Shown: in pieces, positions 22,357-32,879 of the stretch
How positions within the stretch are numbered: the stretch's first letter is position 1
Layout: the number at the start of each line of letters is the position of its first letter
Origin: Algibacillus agarilyticus
GTDB taxonomy: Bacteria; Pseudomonadota; Gammaproteobacteria; Enterobacterales; Alteromonadaceae
Length of the DNA: 56,500 bases
Direction of reading: 5' to 3'
NCBI RefSeq assembly: GCF_003286125.1
Contig: NZ_QMED01000030.1
Coordinates: forward strand, 3,342 to 59,841
Made by a program: the position numbers and the translations under genes
The notes under the pieces: model-generated
Seen by the model: the letters and a program-made list of their open reading frames with translations, nothing else
The model's database searches: none
Told to the model about the DNA's origin: nothing

Positions 22357-25239
22357 CTATTTTGGTGATGGGTTATACACTAACGTGTACTCACCACTGT
22401 AATATAATTTTTGTTCTTTATTTGGCAGGGTAACGAGTGCCGTTGAGTTATAGGGAATTTCAAAACGCCATGTGACTTGGTTGCCAGTTCGTTTCCAGTT
22501 ACTTTTAATGGTGCCGTAACCTGTTGTGTAGGTCACATCGGCAAATTGTAGGTCTTTGGCAAACACGGGCTGTAAAGCAAAATGTTGGAACCCAGGGTTA
22601 TCACCGATAGGACGAATACCCCCTAAGCCTTCGTAAAACCAGCCATCGTAACCACTGTGGAACGGATGATTTAATGAACGACCAGGTTCTTGTATGCCTA
22701 TTTTTTCCATTTTGATTAAGCCCTTGCGCTCCCATAGCGTAGTGGCATTTAGCGTATCAAGTTGGTAGGCATAGCCAGGATAACCTTCCGCTTTAAAAAT
22801 ATTAAAAGCGGTATCACCATACCCAAAATCACTTAATGCGCGGTATAAATAAGTTTGGCCAAGTGCACCTGATGATCCGTGTCCTTTCCATTTATCGGTA
22901 ACATCTTTATTGAGCGCATCTGCAATCGATTGACGTAAATGTTTTGGAGCCAGATCAAGTTGCAGCGCTAAAGCGTCTGCTGTTTGACTGCCGTAATCGC
23001 CGGTTTCTTCCGAATAAAATTCTTTATGCAGTTGTTTTTTGATGCTGTCGAATAAATTAGCAAAGTATTGTGCTTCTTTAGGTTTATCAAGTAAGGTCGA
23101 TATTTTTGACATCAAATTTGCCGCATGTGCGTAAAAGCCTGAGCTCGTGATCGTCGGCGAAGTATATTGTGGGTTACACCGTTTACGACTATCACCGGGT
23201 TTAAGCACTGGGTCACACCAGTCGCCATAACCAATACGCAATAAACCATTTTCCATTCTTTTTTCTCCGGCATACATGTATTCAAGCATGCTTTCATATT
23301 GATCAGCTAAGGTTTGTAAATCGTCATGATGACGATAATGTTCCCACGCAACCATAATTTCAGCTGCGGCCCAATCAAAATTGCCACCGTGTGAACGTTT
23401 ACCTGGAACAATCGCCGGTGCAACATGACTAGACGTTTGGAAGTCGCCTAAGAATTTTTGCCAAAAATTGTTCATGTTGTAGTTGTAGTTACCGGTTATT
23501 AAAGCGGCATGTGCATCACCTGTCCAACCTGCTCGTTCACGAATAGGGCAATCCATCGGTACCGCCATTAAGTTACCTTCGTAGCTCCATAAAGCCATAT
23601 CATGTACACGGTTAACTAATGGATCAGAACTGTTAAATGTGCCGGCTATTTCAACATCACTCCGCACTAAATGTGCAGTCATGGCATCTAACGGGGGCTC
23701 TTCGGTTAAACCTTTCACTTCAACATACCTAAAGCCATGCCAAGTAAATTTTGGGGTCCACGTTTCAGCATCATTACCTGACGCTACATAGCTGTCTACT
23801 TGTTTTAACATTGGAGCGCCGCCACCCGATTTTTGGCTGATCATGCCATCTTTATGTGCCCATTCGGCATAACGAAACAGAACTGATTCGCCTTTTTTTA
23901 AGCCTAATTTTTTGATGTTGATGGTGGGAATGCCCGTAAAGTTTTGACCAAAGTCATATACCCAAACATTTTTAAGCGGATTAAATATTTTTGTTGGGGT
24001 GACTTCTTTTACAGCGCGGATCGCAGGCAATAACTGTGGCTCTAAGGTTTTGGTTGGCCAGTGGGTTAGTGCTTCAACAGGTGTCCAGTTGTTTAATTTC
24101 GCGGCATTATTATGCCAATTAGCCACTTCAAAAGCCGCATTATAGTGTTCACCCGAAAATACACCTTCTTTTAAAATAGGAGATGGGTGACTTAACCACT
24201 GCTCGTTTGACGTGACAACTTGGGTTGTACCGTCATTATAGGTTAATTCAAGTTGTGCGATGAATTTAGGTTGGCCATAAGATAAATTGCTCGCTTTTCG
24301 CTTGTGAGCGGCTTTGGCGTCGGGATTACCCCATTTACTAAAAGCAATATCTTCGCTGTACCAGCTGCTGCCAAGGTGAACGGCTATCGTATTCGATCCT
24401 GAATTAACTAATGGATTAACGTTATCGGTATTATATAAAATGCGTTCCTCATAATCGGTTTGACCGGGATCCATGATGCGATCGTCAACTTTGTTACCGT
24501 TTAAAAATATTTCGTAATAACCGGCAGCCGTGCTGTGTAATTTGGCTTTAATCAGGGTTTTATTGTTCGGAACCGTAAACTGATGACGGAAATAACTTGC
24601 TGTCGGCTCTTGTTTGAGTTTTTCTAAGATACCTTCTTGCGTTTTTCTTTTATTTTTCTTGAGTTTGTCAGTGTTTTGTTCTTGTATATTAGCGGCATGG
24701 GTCATCCAAGCGAGTGCTGGTTTATCTATTTCAGCAATAACCGGATCTTTCACTTGGATCCATTTTGCTTGCCAGTCTGATTGAGTGGTTAAGCCCATTT
24801 CCCAGCTTTGGATATCACTCCAATCGCTTTTGTTATTATCGGCAGACCAAACGCGTACACGCCAAAAGGCTGTTTCATTGCTCTTTAATGTTTTACCTTG
24901 GTAAGCAATGTTAAGTGATTTTTGTGAGCTTACTTGGCCACTATCCCATAAATCGGCTTTATTATTGGTTAATAACGCTTTAAGGCTCGCGACTTGAATT
25001 TGGTATTTTGTTTGGGTAACAACGTTCGCATGCCAAGAGAGTTTGGCTTGTTGATTATGCACATTTAAAGGTGCATGACGACCTTCAACTAATAAGTTAC
25101 TGGGTTTAACAGGCATATTTTGTGACGGTAACGGTTTACTTTGAATGTCTGCTGAGGTGACTTGAGTATAGTCTTTAATAATAAAGGAACTACATGAGGC
25201 TACAAACAAGAGTGCAACCAATATAAGCGTGTTTTTCAT
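22357..25239 (-). CDS. GH78 alpha-L-rhamnosidase, lipoprotein
   Basis: 960 residues. Lipobox ASC at Cys16 (MKNTLILVALLFVASCSSF). An N-terminal Fn3-like domain (WHANVVTQTKYQIQVAS to WRVRVWSADNNKSDW) is followed by the Bac_rhamnosid_N carbohydrate-binding region (YYEIFLNGNKVDDRIMDPGQ, GSSWYSEDIAFSKWG). The (alpha/alpha)6 barrel carries the acid-residue block MDCPIRERAGWTGDAHAAL at ~558-576, and a C-terminal beta domain closes it. Known members release terminal L-rhamnose by inversion. It is anchored in the cell envelope, so it probably trims oligosaccharides in the periplasm. It is the leftmost gene of the putative rhamnose-polysaccharide locus. Confidence 0.92.
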   Translation of the reverse strand: MKNTLILVALLFVASCSSFIIKDYTQVTSADIQSKPLPSQNMPVKPSNLLVEGRHAPLNVHNQQAKLSWHANVVTQTKYQIQVASLKALLTNNKADLWDSGQVSSQKSLNIAYQGKTLKSNETAFWRVRVWSADNNKSDWSDIQSWEMGLTTQSDWQAKWIQVKDPVIAEIDKPALAWMTHAANIQEQNTDKLKKNKRKTQEGILEKLKQEPTASYFRHQFTVPNNKTLIKAKLHSTAAGYYEIFLNGNKVDDRIMDPGQTDYEERILYNTDNVNPLVNSGSNTIAVHLGSSWYSEDIAFSKWGNPDAKAAHKRKASNLSYGQPKFIAQLELTYNDGTTQVVTSNEQWLSHPSPILKEGVFSGEHYNAAFEVANWHNNAAKLNNWTPVEALTHWPTKTLEPQLLPAIRAVKEVTPTKIFNPLKNVWVYDFGQNFTGIPTINIKKLGLKKGESVLFRYAEWAHKDGMISQKSGGGAPMLKQVDSYVASGNDAETWTPKFTWHGFRYVEVKGLTEEPPLDAMTAHLVRSDVEIAGTFNSSDPLVNRVHDMALWSYEGNLMAVPMDCPIRERAGWTGDAHAALITGNYNYNMNNFWQKFLGDFQTSSHVAPAIVPGKRSHGGNFDWAAAEIMVAWEHYRHHDDLQTLADQYESMLEYMYAGEKRMENGLLRIGYGDWCDPVLKPGDSRKRCNPQYTSPTITSSGFYAHAANLMSKISTLLDKPKEAQYFANLFDSIKKQLHKEFYSEETGDYGSQTADALALQLDLAPKHLRQSIADALNKDVTDKWKGHGSSGALGQTYLYRALSDFGYGDTAFNIFKAEGYPGYAYQLDTLNATTLWERKGLIKMEKIGIQEPGRSLNHPFHSGYDGWFYEGLGGIRPIGDNPGFQHFALQPVFAKDLQFADVTYTTGYGTIKSNWKRTGNQVTWRFEIPYNSTALVTLPNKEQKLYYSGEYTLVYNPSPK

Positions 25240-25334
25240 AACTGCCCTTGATATTTTTAAAAATTAAAACGTGCGCATAATGCACGCCGTTTAGTTGTTA
25301 TACCCAAGTCATTAATACAAATGCATGTTTTACG

Positions 25335-25604
25335 CTAGGGCGTGTTTACCTTTGTCGTATCGATTTTGTTCAATTCCAAAGCGTTTTGATCGCGGCATTG
25401 GCTTGATGGCATAGTGGTTCTACGTCAAAAGCCAATAACAAAGAGCAAAACGTTTTGGATTGAACCCAAAGGGCAGCGCATTTGCCCTATTTCTACTACG
25501 TTATCGCTTTTTTATGTAGAATAACGACACCGCAATCGCTCTGCCTTGTATAAATCGTGCAAATACGGCTGCAAAAGCATACACAAAAGATAAACACGCC
25601 CTAG
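25335..25604. mobile_element. MITE-B, 270 bp, CTAGGGCGTGTTTA termini
   Basis: It begins CTAGGGCGTGTTTACCTTTG and ends CAAAAGATAAACACGCCCTA followed by G. The ~20 bp ends are inverted copies. There is no ORF inside. A lone 14 bp copy of the right end is at 41594-41607. Confidence 0.75.
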
Positions 25605-25775
25605 TAATTCATGTGGTTTATGGGCTTCTGTGGTAATAAATTTTGATGTAGCTTGGGTATATCATCAGAACTGCCCATCATAAGATAAGACACCATCGAG
25701 AAAAATTGATACCCCCTAAAAGGCGATCAAATCGATAATTTTATAAAAAGTGGATGTGCCCCCATCGTTTATATT

Positions 25776-25809
25776 CAAGTTACTTGAGAGTTAACCCTCA
25801 AGTAACTTG
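25776..25809 (-). terminator. Inverted repeat downstream of lldD
   Basis: CAAGTTACTTGAG (25776-25788) and CTCAAGTAACTTG (25797-25809) pair perfectly across an 8 nt loop, 8 bp from the lldD stop. There is no clear T tract, so it may act as an mRNA-stabilising hairpin or a weak terminator. Confidence 0.5.
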
Positions 25810-25817
25810 GTATTAAC

Positions 25818-26954
25818 TTAAAGTTTAATCAATGAATCACTGTTTAAGTCTTTAATGCTTTTTGCTCCGGTTAATGTCATGGCCACTCGCATTTCTTTTT
25901 CGTATAAATCGAGTAAGTTTTCGACACCGGCTTGGCCTTGTGCTGCTAATGCATAAACAAATGAACGGCCTAGTAAGGTTAAATCTGCGCCTAAAGCCAA
26001 CATTTTTACGACATCTAAACCAGAACGTATACCTGAATCAACCATAATTTTTAAGTCACCTTTTACAGCATCTGCTATGCCGGGTAGGGCTTTAACGGTT
26101 GATAAAACACCATCTAATTGACGACCACCATGGTTTGAAACCACAATACCATCGGCTCCAAAACTCACTGCATCTCTGGCATCTTGCACATCTAAAATAC
26201 CTTTGATAACCATCGGGCCATCCCAAAAATCTCTGATCCATTCAAGATCTTTCCAAGAGATAGACGGGTCAAAATTTTCACCTAACCACCCTATATAATC
26301 TTCGAGTTTTGTTGGTTCACCGCGGTAAGTTGAAATATTACCTAAATCATGTGGTTTACCAAATACCCCTACATCAAATGCCCATTGTGGATGAAGCATT
26401 GATTGAAATACACGTCTTGCTGCTGCGTTAGGGCCGCTCATGCCAGAATGCATATCGCGATAGCGTGCGCCGGGTACGGGCATATCAACCGTGAAAACCA
26501 GCGTTGTTACACCGGCCGCTTTTGCGCGTTCTAATACGTTTTTCATGAAGCCGCGGTCTTTTAATACATAGAGCTGAAACCACATAGGACGATCTAATTT
26601 AGGTGCCACTTCTTCTATTGGACAAACTGATACCGTTGACATGGTAAAGGGTATACCTTTGTTCTCGGCTGCTTTAGCGGCTTGAACTTCTCCACGGCGA
26701 GCATACATACCGGTTAAACCAACAGGTGCAAGCGCGATCGGCAAATCTAATTTTTCGCCGAAGATCTCTGTATTTAAACTCAGATCCGACATATTGTTTA
26801 ACACGCGTTGTCGCAAAGCGACTTCTGCTATGTCAGTTGTATTGTGTCTTAGCGTATTTTCACCATATGAACCACCATCGATATAATGAAATAAAAAAGG
26901 AGGGAGTTTGGCTTTGGCTGCTTTTCGGTAATCAGTTGATGCAGAGATGATCAT
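25818..26954 (-). CDS. lldD: FMN-dependent L-lactate dehydrogenase
   Basis: 378 residues, full length for the FMN alpha-hydroxy-acid dehydrogenase family. It begins [20 protein letters not shown] and YHYIDGG-like [11 protein letters not shown], with FMN-site blocks [32 protein letters not shown] and [11 protein letters not shown]. The catalytic His and substrate Arg are in [11 protein letters not shown] (~residues 272-282), followed by [20 protein letters not shown]. It oxidises L-lactate to pyruvate at the membrane. Beside a rhamnose locus it could handle L-lactate formed from L-lactaldehyde. It is divergent from a LysR-type gene, its likely regulator. Confidence 0.93.
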   Translation of the reverse strand: MIISASTDYRKAAKAKLPPFLFHYIDGGSYGENTLRHNTTDIAEVALRQRVLNNMSDLSLNTEIFGEKLDLPIALAPVGLTGMYARRGEVQAAKAAENKGIPFTMSTVSVCPIEEVAPKLDRPMWFQLYVLKDRGFMKNVLERAKAAGVTTLVFTVDMPVPGARYRDMHSGMSGPNAAARRVFQSMLHPQWAFDVGVFGKPHDLGNISTYRGEPTKLEDYIGWLGENFDPSISWKDLEWIRDFWDGPMVIKGILDVQDARDAVSFGADGIVVSNHGGRQLDGVLSTVKALPGIADAVKGDLKIMVDSGIRSGLDVVKMLALGADLTLLGRSFVYALAAQGQAGVENLLDLYEKEMRVAMTLTGAKSIKDLNSDSLIKL

Positions 26955-27228
26955 ATTTACTGTCCTACAGGTATCTAAACAAGATAAGGTGATTAAATGT
27001 ATATAGCAATCGTCGTTAATGGTTGATCTCTTATTAACCGTGATTGGTATTAGTGCAAATAACCTTCATTTTTAACAGCTAATTAAATAATAAAATTCAA
27101 AATAGGTCATTTAATGTGTAAGTATGACTGCTGTTAAGTGATTTTTAAAGTTTTGCTAATTTAAAGCTTTATTTTTATTAGATAAACAGAAATAATGAAA
27201 AACATTGTTTCCAAAATTGACATAATCA

Positions 27229-28137
27229 ATGCAAGCTAACGATTTAATCTTATTTTCTCAAGTTATTGAACTGGGTAGCTTTAGTAAAGTTGCTGAAACC
27301 AATCATTTAACTAACTCGGTCGTTAGTAAGCGAATTGCCCGTTTAGAGCAAGATTTGGGGGTGCAATTACTTTATCGTACTACACGCAAACTGACCTTAA
27401 CGGAAGCGGGTCGAGCGCTGGCGCAACGAGCTAAAGTGGTTAACCAAGCCACGCTAGAAGCCATTGAAGCGGTGTCGGGTTTTGGCGAAAATATAACCGG
27501 ACATATTAAAATATCAGTACCGACGATATCGGGTGATTTATTATTGGCGGATGCAGTTGCAGAGTTTTGTCAATTACATACCGGATTAACCATTGATATG
27601 TCGCTTGATAACCGATTTGTTGATTTGATTGAGGGCGGATATGATTTAGTGATCCGTTCAGGGCACCTTGATGATTCTAGTTTAATTGCCCGTCATATTA
27701 TTGATTCAGAGTGGGTTGTTTGCGCTTCACCTGCGTATATTCGTCAATATGGTTTGCCCGCCCAACCACAAAACCTAGCAGAACGAAACTGTTTGCAATA
27801 TGTATATCAAACAACTGGGGCAAGAGACTGGGAATTTAAGTCGAACAAGGGCAGCTATTTTGTCAAAGTATCGGGTGGTTTTTCGAGTAATAACGCAGCA
27901 GCATTACGAAAAGCGGCATTAGGCGGCTATGGTATTGCTTATTTACCACGTTGTTTGGTTTATCATGATATGCAAGACGGTCAGCTTGTCGATTTGTTTC
28001 CATCGCAAGTCGGAAAAAACTTAGGTGTTTACGCCGTTTATCCTTTTACCAAACAATTACCAAACAAAATAAAATTATTAATCGAGCATATTAAAGCGTA
28101 TTACCTTGCACGTTCTCAATATTTTGTCTCGTCTTAA
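27229..28137 (+). CDS. LysR-family transcriptional regulator
   Basis: 302 residues. The N-terminal winged HTH is clear (LILFSQVIELGSFSKVAETN; NSVVSKRIARLEQDLGVQLL; RTTRKLTLTEAG). The LysR substrate-binding domain follows (~residues 90-290), of the CrgA-like subgroup (GYDLVIRSGHLDDSSLIAR; GYGIAYLPRCLV). It is divergently placed 274 bp from lldD, so regulation of lldD is the best guess; the effector is unknown. Confidence 0.88.
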   Translation: MQANDLILFSQVIELGSFSKVAETNHLTNSVVSKRIARLEQDLGVQLLYRTTRKLTLTEAGRALAQRAKVVNQATLEAIEAVSGFGENITGHIKISVPTISGDLLLADAVAEFCQLHTGLTIDMSLDNRFVDLIEGGYDLVIRSGHLDDSSLIARHIIDSEWVVCASPAYIRQYGLPAQPQNLAERNCLQYVYQTTGARDWEFKSNKGSYFVKVSGGFSSNNAAALRKAALGGYGIAYLPRCLVYHDMQDGQLVDLFPSQVGKNLGVYAVYPFTKQLPNKIKLLIEHIKAYYLARSQYFVSS

Positions 28138-28609
28138 GCACTTAATGCAAGTGCAACTATTTTATTTATTATGCACTTAAATGCATTTTTTACTTTTACT
28201 GTCTTGTTTAAACCCTTCATAACCTGACTATTTTATCGATACAGTTCGTTTTTGCTCATCACTCACATTTACTTAGTCAAATATAATCATATTAAATCTT
28301 TTAATTTACGCGAGGATGTTATAATCTTGTTAAAACAAGACGTTTGTACTTATATTTCGGTTATTTAGTGCGGTGAACGATTAAAAATTATTTATACATA
28401 ATTTGTTTTACTTCTTCGTTTTTTAGCTAACCTTATATAGACCTAGCTTCTTCAAAATACGGGTCCAGAGCGCTTGACCGGTTTTATTTGAAGGCTATAC
28501 GTATTTTTGTGTTTGACCGATAGTTATTTTTAAAGATAAATGAACATGTTATCGCGCGTATTACTCAAGGATGAAAGTATGTCGTTTTTACCTTAATCGA
28601 GGCCATTTT
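28138..28609. other. Intergenic region upstream of the chemoreceptor
   Basis: About 470 bp, AT-rich, without a gene. It presumably holds the promoter of the chemoreceptor gene, but no confident boxes or repeats were found. Confidence 0.4.
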
Positions 28610-30256
28610 ATGCGCTTAAATTTTAAATCTACAGTGATCCTATCTGTAACCGTGCCTATTGTCATTGTAGTCATGACCTTAGTGTTGTTGGCTTACCAAA
28701 AATTCACTGAAGTTGCTGAAAATGAATTAATTCAGTATGAGCAAGATATCAAGCAAGCTAAACGTGAACATTTAAAAAGTTTGGTTACCTTAACGGTTAA
28801 TACGCTAGCACAAAAAATCGAATCAGAGGGGTTGGAAGCTGCGATTAGTTTTTCTAATTCACTAAGATACGATGAAGTTAATTATTTCTTTATCTCAAAT
28901 TTAGATGGGATTGTGGTCGCCAATGGGCGTAACCCTGCGGCAAGGGGCAAAGATTTAAGTAAAAACCCCAGTATTATTCGTCAGATCGATGTCGTTACCA
29001 ATAAAGATGGCTATTTAACTTATGCGGCAGGTAAGCCAGGACACGACACTGGTGAGTTTGAAAAAATGGCTTTTTTAAAAATGATCCCCAATAGCGATTT
29101 ATACGTGGGCACGGGTTTTTACATTGATGATATAGGTAAAGTTTTAATCAAAAGAAAAGAGGCGAGTGAGCAAGCGTTAAGCAATTTTATTCGGAACTTG
29201 ATTATTTTTTCAGTGATTTTATTAAGTATTATGATTGGCCTGGCTTTTGTGTTTGTTAATCGACTTAATAATGTGATTGGGGGCGAGCCCAAAAAAATTG
29301 AGCGTGTGGTTAAAGAGATTGCTTCGGGTGATTTAACGATCATAAATCCGAACTCAAATGAAGTGGGTATTTTGGGGGCGGTAGCCGAAATGGTCGTTAA
29401 ATTGAAAGATATTTTAGCGGGTATTAATAGGGCGTCTGATACGCTTACTGAGTCTTCTAATGTGATGAAGTCACGTGCTAATGAAGTAAAATCGGATTCA
29501 CAAATTCAAATGGAGCAATTAGAGCAAACTGCTACGGCCATGAATGAAATGACGTTTACCGCGAGTGAAGTGGCGCGTAATGCAATGAGCGCTGCGGATT
29601 CGACTCAACAAGCCACGAAACATGCGGTAGAAGGTAAACAAATTGTATCGAGCATGAACGACAGTATTAAAACCTTGGTTGATGTGATGCAACAAGTTCA
29701 AAAATCAATTGCCGACCTTGAGGTCAAAACGTTAGGTATTGGAAGCATTTTAGATGCGATTAGAAGTATTTCAGAACAAACTAATTTATTGGCTTTAAAT
29801 GCGGCAATAGAAGCTGCGCGAGCAGGTGAAACAGGGCGTGGCTTTGCGGTTGTTGCCGATGAAGTACGTGAATTAGCGAACCGCACACAAGAAAGTACAA
29901 ACGAAATTAAAGATATGATCACTGATTTACAAAACGAAGCTAAACGCTCGGTTGTATTAATGGGTGAAAACATGAAAAGCGCACAAGATACATCGGTTAA
30001 ATCACATGATGCCAATAGTGCGTTAGAATTTATTCATACGTCTATTACAGATATTGAGAACATTAACACACAAATCGCAACTGCAGCCGAAGAGCAAACA
30101 CAAGTCGCAAGTGAAATAAATGAGAGCATTATGTCAATCAGAGATTTAGCGCATAAAACCTCTGAAAGTTCAGGCGAAACATACGATAAAGCCTGTGAAT
30201 TAGCCACTATTTCAGATGACTTAAGCAGCGCTGTTCACACTTTTAAACTACAATAA
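28610..30256 (+). CDS. Methyl-accepting chemotaxis protein with single Cache sensor
   Basis: 548 residues from ATG 28610, which has GAGG at a good distance; an in-frame ATG at 28571 adds 13 unlikely residues. Transmembrane segments are at ~10-28 and ~192-212. Between them is an sCache_2-type sensor ([49 protein letters not shown]). A HAMP-like linker is followed by the signalling hairpin with tip [20 protein letters not shown] and [15 protein letters not shown]. sCache_2 receptors bind small organic acids or sugars; the position inside the polysaccharide locus suggests taxis to a breakdown product. Confidence 0.9.
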   Translation: MRLNFKSTVILSVTVPIVIVVMTLVLLAYQKFTEVAENELIQYEQDIKQAKREHLKSLVTLTVNTLAQKIESEGLEAAISFSNSLRYDEVNYFFISNLDGIVVANGRNPAARGKDLSKNPSIIRQIDVVTNKDGYLTYAAGKPGHDTGEFEKMAFLKMIPNSDLYVGTGFYIDDIGKVLIKRKEASEQALSNFIRNLIIFSVILLSIMIGLAFVFVNRLNNVIGGEPKKIERVVKEIASGDLTIINPNSNEVGILGAVAEMVVKLKDILAGINRASDTLTESSNVMKSRANEVKSDSQIQMEQLEQTATAMNEMTFTASEVARNAMSAADSTQQATKHAVEGKQIVSSMNDSIKTLVDVMQQVQKSIADLEVKTLGIGSILDAIRSISEQTNLLALNAAIEAARAGETGRGFAVVADEVRELANRTQESTNEIKDMITDLQNEAKRSVVLMGENMKSAQDTSVKSHDANSALEFIHTSITDIENINTQIATAAEEQTQVASEINESIMSIRDLAHKTSESSGETYDKACELATISDDLSSAVHTFKLQ

Positions 30257-30298
30257 TTGTTGAGCATGTTAAGTTTAGCGTCAATTCAGTTAAGGTTG

Positions 30299-30326
30299 TT
30301 TGCCTTACCTATTTAGGTAAGGCAAA
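30299..30326. terminator. Hairpin between convergent genes
   Basis: TTTGCCTTACCT (30299-30310) and AGGTAAGGCAAA (30315-30326) pair perfectly with a 4 nt loop, between the ends of the chemoreceptor and haem-dehydrogenase genes. It probably serves as a bidirectional terminator. Confidence 0.65.
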
Positions 30327-30386
30327 TTAATCTACCTTTGTTGTTAAACCCTCACTGAATCTTTAAATGACTTGGCGATGCTCAAT

Positions 30387-32879
30387 TTAATCAAAATCTT
30401 TTTGTGTATAAGGCGTTGTTTGTTTTTGGGTTGCTTGCCTTATTTGACTAAAAAATTCCGGCTTTATTTCACTGGCGGTATCAGCGTTATTACCCCAACT
30501 ATTACGTAAATAGGTTGCGATAGCGGCAAGGTCTTTATCGGTTATTGTTAGATTATTTGCTAACCCCGGCATAACCATCGATGTTTGCCAGTTGTGACGT
30601 TTTACGGTGATAGGCCCCGCTAAACCATGCAAGAGTACCTTAGCTAATATTTCTGGCTCGTTTATAACCCATTCACTGCCCCAAAAAGTAGGTCCCATGC
30701 CTTTAATGCCATCACCATCAACACCATGGCAGCCAAAGCAGGTGCCAGCGCCGTTATAAAGTTGCTTACCTAAATCATATAAAGATTGACCTTGTGCTGA
30801 TAACTGGGCTCTGTTAGTTCTCTCCGCTGGTTTTTTGCCTAAATTATTAATGATATACATCATTTTTTTATCAGGGTATTGGCCTAATAACGTTTTTAAC
30901 TCATTAGAGCGCAAGCCTGCTCCACTCATAACAGCTTCACGCACAAAAGGTTTATCAATAAAGGTATCGAGCACTTTTTCAGACGCTTGCATGGCGATCG
31001 GCGATTGAATATCGCCAGCATTTAAAGCGACTTGCAAGGCTACCCGGTAATCACTATCGGCCAAGGCTAATAGTTGCTGCGCAAAAGCGGTGTGATCTGT
31101 TTTGGCTAGTTTGTTTGATACCGCAATAGCGGCGACTTTTACTTGTGTACTGCCTTGTTCAAGTAAGGGTTTTAAGGTGGTGTAAGTAACCGCGTCAATG
31201 GCATGCAATGTCCAGAGCGCATTAATGATCACGCGTTCATCATTATGGTTAATGACAAGCGCTTGAATTGCTTTTATTGCATTTTGGTCTCGTTCATTGA
31301 TACTAGCTTGTGCAATTAAGCGGCGAGCCGTGTCGCGCCACCAACCATTTGTATGACTTAAATACGGTACTAATTCTGTTGGCGATAAATTGGCCATTTT
31401 AGGTTGCACACCTAATGCATTATCAGCCCAGCGTAAACGGTATATTCGGCCCATTGTATTGTTGCCTTCATCTAAATTACGGGCTTTTATTTGATTTTGT
31501 AAATAAGTCGTCAAAAACTCTTTATGTTGTAAAATTCCGTGATACATATCAACGATATAGAGCGAACCATCTGGTGCGGTGTATAGATTTACGGGGCGAA
31601 AGCGCTCATCAGTAGAGGCTAATATCTCTGATTGTTGATAAACATTTTTGCCGCTTAATTTACCTTCTTGCTCAATTATGTGGCGAGCACTGATCAAATT
31701 AGCTGCCGGTTCGGGTGTTATAGCCATGCCATAAAATGCTTCGGGAAAATTGTCACCTCGGTATATCACACTGCCACTAGCGGCAGTAAAACGTTTTAAT
31801 TTACCGCGCTCATCGCCATGTTCATGCAACATGCCGTTCATGTAACCGCGATTGATACCGGTATTCATGCGTAAAGAATAGATGTCGCCATTACCAATAA
31901 AATCAGCGCCCATTTTTGGCCAATAAGTTGGATTTTTAAGTAATGAGCCAGGCAGTAGATATTCGCCTTGTGCAGGGGAGCTATTGCCATTGTGGTATAA
32001 ACGCCCGTAATCATCCATCGTGAGGCCCCATTGGCCACGGTAATCGCTAGTGGCGCGAACCAGTTTCCAATATTGGTTACGATATATTTCTTTTGCCCCA
32101 AAAGGGATGGGCTTATCAAGCGCTATTGTTTGATACTTTTTATTACTTTTAGCGTTGTAGTACCAATTATCGATGCCATAAAGCATGGTGTTGGTTTTAT
32201 GCTCTAAATTGCCGCCTTTAGCGTAAGTTGGGTCAACAACCTCGCGCACACCCGGTATTAAATTACCGTCTTTTTCAATTATCTCTGTAAAATAAAGTTG
32301 GGTATGGTCAGCGTATAAAATACCATTTTTAACGAGTGTTACCGTGCGAGGTAATATAATGTCGTTTAAAAATACGGTTCTTTTATCAACTTTACCATCT
32401 CCGTTTTGGTCTTCGAGTATGGCGATATTACCTTCAGGTGCTTGTTCACCAGTGCCTAGCGTGTCGGGCATATAACGTGTCATTTCGCATACCCACATCC
32501 GACCATTAGCATCAAATGTTAGTGTAATAGGGTTAAAAACATAGGGTTCTGAAACAATGTTTTCAACTTTAAAGCCGTCTTGCACTTTAATCGATTGAAG
32601 CGCTAGATCAACATTTAGTATAGGCGAGGGAGGCACTTCATTTTTAGGGATCCTATCATCCATAACATGACCTTTACGATCCCCTTTATTGACATGCTGA
32701 TGTTCTTTTTCATTTATATGCATACCATCTGTTCGAGGATGTTCGGGCTCTGCTCTTGGGGGCGCAGTGACAATCACAGTAACATCATCATGCTTCTGCG
32801 AATGAGGAGAAAATACACAACCTGTTCCTGCCATAACAGAAATTATCGTTATTATTTTTATTGTTTTGAGTACATTCAT
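30387..32879 (-). CDS. PVC-type membrane-bound dehydrogenase with HEAT repeats and cytochrome c domain, lipoprotein
   Basis: 830 residues. Lipobox GTGC at Cys21. Residues ~90-450 are a beta-propeller of the PVC-type/sorbosone-dehydrogenase-like kind (PITLTFDANGRMWVCEMTRY; ILEDQNGDGKVDKRTVF; YTAPDGSLYIVDMYHG). HEAT-like helices follow (~510-690). A C-terminal cytochrome c domain has the haem motif CFGCH in GAGTCFGCHGVDGDG and a distal Met region. It probably oxidises a sugar or alcohol in the periplasm and passes electrons to the respiratory chain. The substrate is unknown; the neighbouring genes suggest a sugar from the polysaccharide. Confidence 0.85.
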   Translation of the reverse strand: MNVLKTIKIITIISVMAGTGCVFSPHSQKHDDVTVIVTAPPRAEPEHPRTDGMHINEKEHQHVNKGDRKGHVMDDRIPKNEVPPSPILNVDLALQSIKVQDGFKVENIVSEPYVFNPITLTFDANGRMWVCEMTRYMPDTLGTGEQAPEGNIAILEDQNGDGKVDKRTVFLNDIILPRTVTLVKNGILYADHTQLYFTEIIEKDGNLIPGVREVVDPTYAKGGNLEHKTNTMLYGIDNWYYNAKSNKKYQTIALDKPIPFGAKEIYRNQYWKLVRATSDYRGQWGLTMDDYGRLYHNGNSSPAQGEYLLPGSLLKNPTYWPKMGADFIGNGDIYSLRMNTGINRGYMNGMLHEHGDERGKLKRFTAASGSVIYRGDNFPEAFYGMAITPEPAANLISARHIIEQEGKLSGKNVYQQSEILASTDERFRPVNLYTAPDGSLYIVDMYHGILQHKEFLTTYLQNQIKARNLDEGNNTMGRIYRLRWADNALGVQPKMANLSPTELVPYLSHTNGWWRDTARRLIAQASINERDQNAIKAIQALVINHNDERVIINALWTLHAIDAVTYTTLKPLLEQGSTQVKVAAIAVSNKLAKTDHTAFAQQLLALADSDYRVALQVALNAGDIQSPIAMQASEKVLDTFIDKPFVREAVMSGAGLRSNELKTLLGQYPDKKMMYIINNLGKKPAERTNRAQLSAQGQSLYDLGKQLYNGAGTCFGCHGVDGDGIKGMGPTFWGSEWVINEPEILAKVLLHGLAGPITVKRHNWQTSMVMPGLANNLTITDKDLAAIATYLRNSWGNNADTASEIKPEFFSQIRQATQKQTTPYTQKDFD

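Larger units (their letters stand above)
25240..25817. other. Intergenic region carrying a 270 bp MITE-like element
   Basis: It separates the GH78 and lactate dehydrogenase genes, both on the minus strand. Besides the element at 25335-25604 it holds the terminator-like inverted repeat at 25776-25809. No gene seen. Confidence 0.55.
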
